From NCBI GenBank assembly GCA_027341705.1, contig DAIELO010000023.1, positions 1-10,311 on the forward strand: a DNA stretch of 10,311 nucleotides, given 5' to 3'. Shown here in pieces: positions 1 through 5,687 of this stretch (position 1 is the stretch's first letter; each line of letters opens with the position of its first letter). The notes under the pieces were generated by a model. The model made no database searches and was not told the origin of the DNA. It saw only the letters and a program-made list of their open reading frames with translations. The DNA is from Caryophanales bacterium (GTDB lineage Bacteria; Bacillota; Bacilli; Alicyclobacillales; SLC66). A program made the position numbers and the translations under genes.

Positions 1-777
1 TTTGGTCCATTCTTTCTTGTTCTGTCCATTGTGGCCACATGGCAAATCACTTATGCACCTTATGTGGCTGACTATTCTAGGTATCTGCCCAGCGAAACCT
101 CTATTGGATCTACTTTTTGGTATTCTTATCTAGGGTCAGTGATTGGGTCTATTTGGATGATGATTATCGGTGCTGCAGGAGCCCAAATTGCTTCAAGCGC
201 TTATAACGCAAACACCACCAACTATATTGCCTCACTTGCAGGCAATCACTTGACATGGATCGTATACATCGTGGTTTTGCTTGGAGCTATTGCCATTAAT
301 GTATTGAACTTATATGGCGGTTTTATGTCGATTACCACCACTGTCAGTCCATTTACCAAATGGACTTTTAAGAGTTCATCACGCGCCACGATAGCGATCA
401 TCATCGCCATCGTGGGTACGGGAATTTCAATCTGGGGACAAGGCAATTTCCTAAATAACTATTCTAACTTTTTACTGCTTTTGCTTTACTTTCTCGTTCC
501 TTGGACGGCGATCAACTTGGTGGACTTTTATTTCCTCAGAAAAGGAAAATACGACCTGCCATCTATTTTCACACGAGGAGGAACATATAAAGATGTCAAT
601 TGGACTGCCATCATTGCTTACGTCGTCGCGATCATCCTTGAATTCCCATTCATGAATACTACGCTATACACTGGTTTCTTAGCTAAAGCTTTTGGTGACG
701 CTGACTTTGCATGGATAGTGGGATTAATCGTCGCCGGGGTTTTGTACTATTATCCCAGCAAAGCAAAGGTTGTTTAA
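1..777 (+). CDS. NCS1-family nucleobase/allantoin-type permease, C-terminal part (5' truncated by window)
   Basis: Integral membrane transporter of the nucleobase:cation symporter-1 family (cytosine, purines, uracil, allantoin, thiamine), probably importing a nucleobase-like compound with H+ or Na+. The frame is open from base 1, so the start lies outside the window; 258 residues are present, about half of the usual 450-500. The family hallmark WQITYAPYVADYSRYLP lies near residues 13-29 of the visible part and is followed by several hydrophobic segments, including one near visible residues 88-105 and others in the last 120 residues. A short charged loop (FYFLRKGKYDLP) precedes the last two helices, as is common in the family. 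The gene ends in TAA and converges with the minus-strand genes. The substrate cannot be decided from this half. Family confidence is high, specificity low. Confidence 0.9.
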   Translation, partial: FGPFFLVLSIVATWQITYAPYVADYSRYLPSETSIGSTFWYSYLGSVIGSIWMMIIGAAGAQIASSAYNANTTNYIASLAGNHLTWIVYIVVLLGAIAINVLNLYGGFMSITTTVSPFTKWTFKSSSRATIAIIIAIVGTGISIWGQGNFLNNYSNFLLLLLYFLVPWTAINLVDFYFLRKGKYDLPSIFTRGGTYKDVNWTAIIAYVVAIILEFPFMNTTLYTGFLAKAFGDADFAWIVGLIVAGVLYYYPSKAKVV

Positions 778-826
778 CTATACTCTGATGACATGTTTTT
801 TGCATATGATTGTGGACAACGGATGT

Positions 827-896
827 GAGAGGCAGCGAAGGCGGCGAACGACTTTGCGCGTGTAACGCGCGTGAGAGAGCGCCTTCGCTGCCTCTC
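827..896. repeat. Long perfect inverted repeat (17-bp stem) between convergent genes
   Basis: The arms 827-843 (GAGAGGCAGCGAAGGCG) and 880-896 are exact reverse complements, separated by 36 bases. A T-G wobble and a G-C pair (825-826 with 897-898) extend the stem slightly. The loop holds a second hairpin, GCGCG (856-860) with CGCGC (866-870) around TGTAA. The element lies in the 156-bp gap between the stops of the permease (777) and the M15 peptidase (934), where it could end transcription from both sides. There is no U-run on either flank, so it is not a classical intrinsic terminator. A dispersed palindromic repeat is an alternative. The structure is certain, the function is not. Confidence 0.8.
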
Positions 897-933
897 GCCC
901 CGGCTCCCCAATAACCACATCAAGTGTTCGCTA

Positions 934-1764
934 TTAGTTCGTGGGTGGCCTGACGCCATTGAGCAAATCCCAAGTGTTGAGCCCAAATGTATATTGAAAA
1001 TGCGGATAATCGACGAGACTCCGAAAAGTACCGCCCCACTGCAATCCCACCTGTTCCCCAAGCGCGCCCATGTGCTTAAATTTAGCGATATCACTGGTCA
1101 TGGCACCATGCTCATAGGGTGCCGCATCAAAGGCAAGCCCCCAATTGTGATAAGAGTCGCCGCCCCTAGCATTGGTCACAATCTGACCCGGAGCCCATCG
1201 CCCTTGTGCATACAAGTGATCCTCTTCATCCCAACTTCGAAACGCAGTATAAATCCGGACGTCCAAATGATTCTCCTGAGTTAATGCAAGGAATTTTTTA
1301 GCAAGTGCTGCGACACGAGGATGAAGCGAGCTTAATTCAATGGAAGTAGGACGAGATTCAAAATTATCTTTTGGATGAGGATTAAATAATTTTTGCCGCG
1401 TTCTTGGGTCTACAATTTCTGACGGATACAATTCATTATCAGACTGAAATTTACGCACGGTATTCTTCGTCAAAGGCCCGTACCAACCGTCAGGTTTTAA
1501 AGTAGGATAGCCTCTACTATTCAATAATTTCTGCACTGCTTTGACATTGGCATCCAACACTTTCCACGTCGCGGTATCAGTGGCACCTGAGGGATTCAAG
1601 GTAAATCGATCCTGGAAATTTTTTAGTGCATCACTTGTTTTATTATCAAATACACCATCAACAGCAAAATTGTTGTAATTTAAGGCTAATCCATCTAAAT
1701 TTAATTGCAGCAACGTCACATAAGAACCTTTCGATCCCACGTGAATGAGTGGTAAATTCGGCAT
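934..1764 (-). CDS. M15-family L,D/D,D-peptidase (CwlK/VanY-like) with two peptidoglycan-binding repeats
   Basis: Probable zinc metallopeptidase that cuts peptide stems of peptidoglycan, most like the L-alanyl-D-glutamate endopeptidase CwlK. The 276-residue protein begins with two PG_binding_1 repeats (about 8-54 and 72-110), each with a DG-x-(F/Y)-G/D turn and a closing (N/K)FQ helix. The C-terminal M15 domain (about 145-260) has YTAFRSWDEEDHLYAQGR, the zinc motif SYHNWGLAFD (204-213; H206 and D213) and DYPHFQ (H255), so all three ligands are present. No signal peptide or lipobox is seen, so the route to the wall is unclear. ATG 1764 is chosen because GGAAGGGTG lies just upstream; an open frame back to 1836 lacks such a site and would add 24 atypical residues. 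It follows apbE after 89 bp and may be transcribed separately. A D-Ala-D-Ala carboxypeptidase is the main alternative. Confidence 0.9.
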   Translation of the reverse strand: MPNLPLIHVGSKGSYVTLLQLNLDGLALNYNNFAVDGVFDNKTSDALKNFQDRFTLNPSGATDTATWKVLDANVKAVQKLLNSRGYPTLKPDGWYGPLTKNTVRKFQSDNELYPSEIVDPRTRQKLFNPHPKDNFESRPTSIELSSLHPRVAALAKKFLALTQENHLDVRIYTAFRSWDEEDHLYAQGRWAPGQIVTNARGGDSYHNWGLAFDAAPYEHGAMTSDIAKFKHMGALGEQVGLQWGGTFRSLVDYPHFQYTFGLNTWDLLNGVRPPTN

Positions 1765-1793
1765 TTTGACAACACCCTTCCGCATTCTACAAA

Positions 1794-1808
1794 ACATTAC
1801 GATAATGT
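1794..1808. promoter_or_regulatory. 15-bp palindrome upstream of the M15 gene, candidate operator
   Basis: ACATTA-CGA-TAATGT is a perfect 6-bp dyad around three bases, about 30 bp upstream of the M15 peptidase start in the 89-bp gap after apbE. A second dyad, TTGGTA-N9-TACCAA (1827-1847), lies closer to the apbE stop. Neither has a U-run or GC-rich stem, so they look more like protein-binding sites than terminators. No convincing -35/-10 pair was found beside them. The regulator is unknown and a chance palindrome cannot be excluded in such AT-rich DNA. Confidence 0.3.
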
Positions 1809-1853
1809 ATGGGCAAAAGGATTGTCTTGGTACCACTAAAATACCAACGCATT

Positions 1854-2828
1854 TTACATTAGCTGTTGCACACGACTCGCCTCAGGCGTTACCCATGCCA
1901 AATGATCAGTCAGCGAAGACGTATACAAAAGTTCCCTTCGTTCATTAATCATTAGCACCTGCGATGAATCCACACATTCACTGCGACATTCCCCTTCAAG
2001 GAACACCATTTTAGTCATGACTTCGGCGATAGCGGCCTCTGGTGCAAGCGCTGTGACACTCATCACATCTGTACGTGCAGGAGAACCCGTACGAGGATCA
2101 ATCAAATGATGCATTTCTTGCCCTTGGTATAACCACTTGCGTCGCCATTTTGAACTCGTGCAGATCGCCACCGTCTGATCAGCACATGTCAGCGCCGCAA
2201 AAATCTCTTTTGAAGAAAAAGGATTTTCTACCCCTACCGTCCATGGTTCACCATTTTCCTGTCTGCCATGAAGTACCACATCACCACCAGCATTGACCAA
2301 AAATCCAGACATTTCTTCGGCTGCAAACGTCTGCAAGACCTGTTTCGCTAAAAAATCTACCGTATACCCTTTGCCAATACCGCCAAGCTCAATAGGCGCG
2401 GTAAGTTCGATAACATCCTCTGCGTGCCAAATAACCAATGAATTTCCCAATACATGCTCTGTTGGATCATGATGTGTGTTGCTCGGATTGCCATTCAATA
2501 CCCCAGGATAGCCTATGTCCTGCAATACCTGGATGACTCTTGGATCAAACAGACCACCACTTAGCTGATAAGCTTCATCAGCTTTTTTAAGCACACTTGC
2601 AAAAAGCAAGGATACTCTCGTCACCTCACCCACACGTGAATTGACCGAGGACAACTCACTATCCGCGCGAAACCGCGACAGACATTGCTCCAATGTCTGC
2701 GTTGCCTGTTGTAGCCGCGAAAATAGTTGCCTCACCCTCATTTCCGTGTTAGCATCCGCATGTGGCAGATCTACTCGTACGGTAAAAGGTGAACTCATTG
2801 CACGATAATTTTCTGTAAATATAGCCAC
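1854..2828 (-). CDS. apbE: ApbE-family FAD:protein FMN transferase
   Basis: Predicted flavin transferase that moves FMN from FAD onto a Thr/Ser hydroxyl of target proteins outside the cytoplasm. The 324 residues match the family in order: SRFRADSELSSVN (51-63), GGLFDPRV (91-98), the signature LGGIGKGYTVD (148-158), NAGGDVVLHG (179-188) and HHLIDPRTGSP (240-250). The C-terminal metal-site segment reads AEVMTKMVFLEG (268-279). Many ApbE proteins have D-x3-T here, so the usual Asp appears replaced (A268, with E269 next to it) while T272 is kept. No signal peptide or lipobox is visible, although classical ApbE is a lipoprotein, so its location is uncertain. It starts with GTG after an AGGTG site, 12 bp past the stop of the small protein at 2841-3194, so the two are almost certainly co-transcribed. 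The likely substrates are the two TGAS-bearing small proteins upstream. Family confidence is very high. Confidence 0.95.
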   Translation of the reverse strand: MAIFTENYRAMSSPFTVRVDLPHADANTEMRVRQLFSRLQQATQTLEQCLSRFRADSELSSVNSRVGEVTRVSLLFASVLKKADEAYQLSGGLFDPRVIQVLQDIGYPGVLNGNPSNTHHDPTEHVLGNSLVIWHAEDVIELTAPIELGGIGKGYTVDFLAKQVLQTFAAEEMSGFLVNAGGDVVLHGRQENGEPWTVGVENPFSSKEIFAALTCADQTVAICTSSKWRRKWLYQGQEMHHLIDPRTGSPARTDVMSVTALAPEAAIAEVMTKMVFLEGECRSECVDSSQVLMINERRELLYTSSLTDHLAWVTPEASRVQQLM

Positions 2829-2840
2829 TCTGTCACCTGC

Positions 2841-3194
2841 TTAGTATACAATGCCTGAAGCACCGGTAATAGTTTGCGTTACTGGAGGCAGAGAAAATTT
2901 TGTAGTAGGCATGCTAACATTCAATTTCGCTGTAGAAATACCTGAGATTTGTTGATTCACTTGACTAATTTGCGCGTTCAAGTGATCCGTACTCACCTCT
3001 AGACTGTATATTTTTCGATATATTGCCTGCATTTGTTGCTGCAGTTTCAGATTGTACCCCGTCGTTGCACTGGGCGCTACAGGAAGCGAACTACTTAACG
3101 TCATGGCATAAAGCAAGCTACCAAACAACGCCACACCGGAAATTCCTACTACCACATAAACCGTGGTTTTGCGTGATTTAGTCACCAAACCCAT
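2841..3194 (-). CDS. Small membrane-anchored coiled-coil protein with C-terminal TGAS (putative ApbE flavinylation target 2)
   Basis: I recognise no named family. The 117-residue protein has a short basic N terminus (KSRK), one hydrophobic segment (about 11-32), a Gln-rich, probably coiled-coil stretch (about 47-85), a Pro/Thr linker and the C-terminal end TQTITGASGIVY. TGAS lies at 110-113, seven residues before the end counting from T. TGAS fits the core [S/T]GA[T/S] of ApbE flavinylation sites, but the usual FMN_bind domain is absent and the upstream Asp of the consensus is Gln. By positive-inside logic the tail would lie outside. It overlaps the preceding gene by 17 bp and ends 12 bp before apbE. 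The start is uncertain: ATG 3194 is used, but the embedded GGAGGTGAT fits TTG 3188 or GTG 3185 at least as well. Sure that it is a gene; function inferred. Confidence 0.6.
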   Translation of the reverse strand: MGLVTKSRKTTVYVVVGISGVALFGSLLYAMTLSSSLPVAPSATTGYNLKLQQQMQAIYRKIYSLEVSTDHLNAQISQVNQQISGISTAKLNVSMPTTKFSLPPVTQTITGASGIVY

Positions 3195-3585
3195 CACCTC
3201 CATCTCCATGATCCCCGTGTCCCGAAGCCCCTGTGACCGTATGTACATGCGGTTGATTGGCTGCAGCTTGCCATTTCATTACTGCATTTTGTAAAGACAA
3301 GTTTTCAGTGCGAGCCGTTTGCAGCATGGTTAATAATTTCGCATTTTGATTTTTCCATTTCATCCATTTTGCTTGTATTTGCTGTAAGTTTTTTTCGGCC
3401 AATTGATTTTTTTGCTGCACCTGCGCAAGATTAGCCTGCAACCCAGCGAGTGTTTTAATAAAATTAGTAGATGGCGCAGCAGTATCGCTGACAGTAGGTG
3501 TACCCATCCCTGACTGCGCAATCAGCCACATCGGAACAGCGATGCTGGCACCTCCAGCTAAGAGAATGAATCTTTTTAACCACAT
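3178..3585 (-). CDS. Small membrane-anchored coiled-coil protein with TGAS and His/Gly/Asp tail (putative ApbE flavinylation target 1)
   Basis: No named family is recognised. The 135 residues contain an N-terminal hydrophobic anchor (about 5-23, preceded by K4 and R5), a Ser/Thr/Pro stretch, a long heptad-like helix rich in Gln, Leu and Lys (about 42-108), then HVHTVTGASG (TGAS at 118-121) and a tail of only Gly, His, Asp and Phe ending in GDGFGD. There is no cysteine or lipobox. The layout matches the next gene's product (anchor, coil, TxTGASG near the C terminus), so the two look like diverged paralogues that could pair through their coils. TGAS fits the acceptor core used by ApbE, encoded two genes on; the His/Asp tail could bind metal. 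It starts at ATG with AAGGGG upstream, 7 bp after the cytochrome gene. The gene is convincing; flavinylation is inferred. Confidence 0.6.
   Translation of the reverse strand: MWLKRFILLAGGASIAVPMWLIAQSGMGTPTVSDTAAPSTNFIKTLAGLQANLAQVQQKNQLAEKNLQQIQAKWMKWKNQNAKLLTMLQTARTENLSLQNAVMKWQAAANQPHVHTVTGASGHGDHGDGGDGFGD
3193..3201 (-). promoter_or_regulatory. Strong ribosome binding site inside the end of the upstream gene
   Basis: GGAGGTGAT is a near-perfect anti-Shine-Dalgarno match. It is read in the upstream gene as Gly-Gly-Asp codons of its Gly/Asp-rich tail. It lies 8 bases before a TTG (3188) and 11 before a GTG (3185), and it overlaps an ATG (3194) that has a second GGAG 9 bases upstream. The site implies translational coupling of the two small proteins and leaves the exact start of the second open. 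Confidence 0.7.
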
Positions 3586-3592
3586 GGTAAAC

Positions 3593-4303
3593 TCAACCCC
3601 TTATGACTTCTCCCGAAGCTGAATTTTTTTTGATTGCGCGCACAGATCTCACCCAATGCCGCCACAAATATAATCCGATTATCATTGCCCCTGTAAAAAG
3701 ATAGAGGTAATAAAAGCTAATCACATCTGTGCCTGCAAATAGCCCATGTAGCCACACCACTAACCAGATAAAAGGAGCCGAGCGATGAACCTTCATCCAA
3801 GTGCTGCGAAACACACCTGGCCAAAGTGCTGTCAATAACACGATCAACAGCAATCCTATTCCCAATGAACCTAACAACATGGCATATGGTCGATAATGTG
3901 CATGTAAGGGCAACAGCACGTTTATAGGTAGTACCCCAGATTTTGCATCCCATATGGTAAACACGAGATGTGTGACTAGTAGTGACAAAAAGACAGGAAT
4001 GAGCGCCTGATGCAACGGCAGCACAGGTTTTGATACTTGCCAAGTATCTTTATTGCGAGGATGGCTAAGTACCAGTCCCACGACAACGATGATCGTTACC
4101 ATCACATAAGCAGAAATCGCAGCCGCCCTACTCACCAGCCAGAAAGATTTACTTGCGTAAAGTGGATTGTGCGACAGCCCCCATACAACAAGGCTCGTGA
4201 GCAACGCCATCACAAGCCAGACCATTAGCCACACCCCAAGTGGTGCAGAGGGCTTAATCGACCGACGAATCTTATTTTTTCGCTCAGAACGTGATACCAC
4301 CAT
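3593..4303 (-). CDS. Ferric-reductase-like transmembrane cytochrome b (haem domain only)
   Basis: Integral membrane protein of 236 residues with about six hydrophobic segments (roughly 22-42, 54-80, 97-117, 140-162, 174-190, 196-214), matching the ferric-reductase-like transmembrane domain. Histidines fall in two pairs: H98 and H112 (14 apart) and H173 and H186 (13 apart), on separate helices. This is the bis-haem spacing known from gp91phox/NOX and yeast ferric reductases. The protein ends soon after the last helix with a basic cytoplasmic tail, so the FAD/NAD(P)H dehydrogenase half is missing and another protein must supply electrons. It starts at ATG with GAGGGG 7 bp upstream and is followed after 7 bp by the first small TGAS protein, a likely operon. 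Expected role: moving electrons across the membrane to or from extracellular flavin. A YedZ/MsrQ-like subunit is an alternative, but no msrP is nearby. Confidence 0.8.
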   Translation of the reverse strand: MVVSRSERKNKIRRSIKPSAPLGVWLMVWLVMALLTSLVVWGLSHNPLYASKSFWLVSRAAAISAYVMVTIIVVVGLVLSHPRNKDTWQVSKPVLPLHQALIPVFLSLLVTHLVFTIWDAKSGVLPINVLLPLHAHYRPYAMLLGSLGIGLLLIVLLTALWPGVFRSTWMKVHRSAPFIWLVVWLHGLFAGTDVISFYYLYLFTGAMIIGLYLWRHWVRSVRAIKKNSASGEVIRG

Positions 4304-4316
4304 ACCTTACCCCTCA

Positions 4317-4338
4317 CCTTGTATTCATTGAGACAAGG
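4317..4338. promoter_or_regulatory. Inverted repeat CCTTGT-N10-ACAAGG in the leader of the cytochrome operon
   Basis: A perfect 6-bp dyad with a 10-base spacer lies 14 bp upstream of the cytochrome start. Its inner arm abuts the AAGGTGAGGGG ribosome-binding region, so an RNA hairpin here could affect translation, or the DNA could bind a regulator. Nothing else supports a function. Confidence 0.25.
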
Positions 4339-4350
4339 ATAAACGGTAAA

Positions 4351-4368
4351 AATGATATCTAGATGAAA
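4351..4368 (-). promoter_or_regulatory. 11-bp-phased direct repeat, candidate OmpR-type response-regulator site
   Basis: On the minus strand TTTCATC-TAGA-TATCATT gives two TCAT-centred half-sites 11 bp apart, one helical turn, the usual arrangement for OmpR/PhoB-class regulators. It lies in the 79-bp gap between the kinase stop (4383) and the cytochrome start (4303), just where autoregulated control by the adjacent regulator would be expected. A 13-bp palindrome, ATGAAATTTTCAT (4363-4375), overlaps it. No good -35/-10 pair was found, so the cytochrome genes may instead be read through from the regulator promoter. Weak evidence. Confidence 0.25.
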
Positions 4369-4382
4369 TTTTCATTAATATT

Positions 4383-5687
4383 TTATTTATGTGCCGGCAA
4401 CCACACCTTAAACGTAGTTCCGGTCCCTAATTCACTCTGTACCGTCACTTTCCCACGATGACGATCAATGATCCACGCCGCAATGGCCAAGCCAATTCCA
4501 CTGCCTTCTTGGTATGATGCCGTTTTAATGCTGCGAAAAAAACGATCAAAGATATGCGGAAGATCTGCTAGCGGAATTCCCACTCCCGTATCCTCAACTA
4601 TTAACTGCCAGCCTTGACTTTGTGGTTGTATACTCACACGCACTTGTCCATTTTCCACATTGTATTTTATTGCATTCTCCAGCAATATGACCAAAAGCTG
4701 CCGCAGTCGCACTGGGTCACCTTGTAACTTTGCAGAGCCAGATGATTCAATGAGGAGACGCACCTTGGTCATCTCACCAAGAGCTGTCAGCGCAGCGATA
4801 ACTGTCTTAGCAATTTCATAAAGATCCACCGTCTGCCAATCCATATCTAAAGTCCCAGATTCCATTCGTGCTAGCGTAGACAAATTACCCACCAGACTTG
4901 ATAAATAATCCACTTCGTCCAACCCGTCTTGCAAGGCACCTCGTATCACAGGCAGATGATCCTCACCCAACGTCAACTCCAGCGTACCACGTAAAATAGC
5001 CAGTGGTGTCCTCAACTCATGAGCGGCATCATTGACAAAGTTGCGCTGTCTTGCTAGCGCATTGCGAATAGGAATAAGCGCACGACCCGATAGTATACGC
5101 GTGATCAGAACAATAGCTAGTAAACTGATCACCCCGAAATAAAGATCAATTAGGTATAGCTCATGCAGTGTTTTTGTCATCCCAGCAAGCGAACTTGCGC
5201 TAGCTAAATAACCCACATAATGATGGTCTTTAAATAATGGCATGGCACCTATTAAAACGGTAGTATCGCCAATACGAGTAGTAAAAAAATTAACATTTTT
5301 CTGACGGGACAAAGAGGTTCCCGCGTGTAGAATCAAACGCGTGATGATGCTCGGATCGCTGACAGGAGACAAACCAGTCCGTAATACCTGTCCTTCACTA
5401 TTGATCACCCATACCGCATCCAGTTCATGAGGTGCTTGATCAGAGGATGGAAAGTGGTGATCGTGATGATCGGATGTCAACAAATCAAGCGCTTCACTTG
5501 TTCTGGCTTCCCATCCCTGCTCAAGCGTTACTTGATTTTGATACATCAGTTGATTTTTTAGTACATAAAAAGTCCCAGCAGCTAACCCTGTTCCGAACAA
5601 CACAAATGCGGTGACCAGCCACATGACCAACCGCCACTGAATCTTGCGCAGCATTTTCTTTTCCGAAACCATCATCGTCTCTATCAT
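4383..5687 (-). CDS. Sensor histidine kinase (HisKA/HATPase_c) with His-rich extracytoplasmic segment
   Basis: Membrane-bound histidine kinase of 434 residues, partner of the response regulator whose stop it overlaps by 4 bases (ATGA). Helices at about 19-42 and 179-199 bracket an extracytoplasmic sensor region of about 135 residues. After the second helix only a short linker (RALIPIRNALARQRNF) precedes the H box NDAAHELRTPL (phospho-acceptor H223), so a full HAMP domain is absent. The ATPase domain shows the N box LENAIKY (N338), G1 DTGVGI (366-371), an F-box-like FDRFFRS and G2 GSGIGL (395-400). All catalytic motifs are intact. The sensor region carries DHHDHH (73-78) and DHH (154-156), which suggests metal or proton sensing, though that is inference. 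The cytochrome operon begins 79 bp downstream, so control of that redox module is the likely job. The start is the coupled ATG; ATGs five, six and twelve codons in are alternatives. Confidence 0.95.
   Translation of the reverse strand: MIETMMVSEKKMLRKIQWRLVMWLVTAFVLFGTGLAAGTFYVLKNQLMYQNQVTLEQGWEARTSEALDLLTSDHHDHHFPSSDQAPHELDAVWVINSEGQVLRTGLSPVSDPSIITRLILHAGTSLSRQKNVNFFTTRIGDTTVLIGAMPLFKDHHYVGYLASASSLAGMTKTLHELYLIDLYFGVISLLAIVLITRILSGRALIPIRNALARQRNFVNDAAHELRTPLAILRGTLELTLGEDHLPVIRGALQDGLDEVDYLSSLVGNLSTLARMESGTLDMDWQTVDLYEIAKTVIAALTALGEMTKVRLLIESSGSAKLQGDPVRLRQLLVILLENAIKYNVENGQVRVSIQPQSQGWQLIVEDTGVGIPLADLPHIFDRFFRSIKTASYQEGSGIGLAIAAWIIDRHRGKVTVQSELGTGTTFKVWLPAHK

Noticed and set aside
774..1094. 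Minus-strand open frame of 106 codons after the M15 motifs
   Set aside because: It is a different frame over the end of the M15 gene and the hairpin, with no ribosome binding site and no recognisable content.
871..1284. Plus-strand open frame of 137 codons over the 3' half of the M15 peptidase gene
   Set aside because: It lies antisense to a gene with intact catalytic motifs, its translation resembles no protein, and it starts inside the hairpin element.
1765..1836. Upstream extension of the M15 gene to 1836
   Set aside because: The added residues are Cys/Met/Arg-rich and not a proper signal peptide; GGAAGGGTG fits ATG 1764.
3717..4043. Minus-strand open frame of 108 codons inside the cytochrome gene
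   Set aside because: It is an out-of-frame shadow of the cytochrome, Cys- and Ser-rich without domain features; the main frame has the helices and haem ligands.
5040..5110. HAMP domain in the sensor kinase
   Set aside because: Only about 20 residues separate the second membrane helix from the H box, too few for a HAMP domain.
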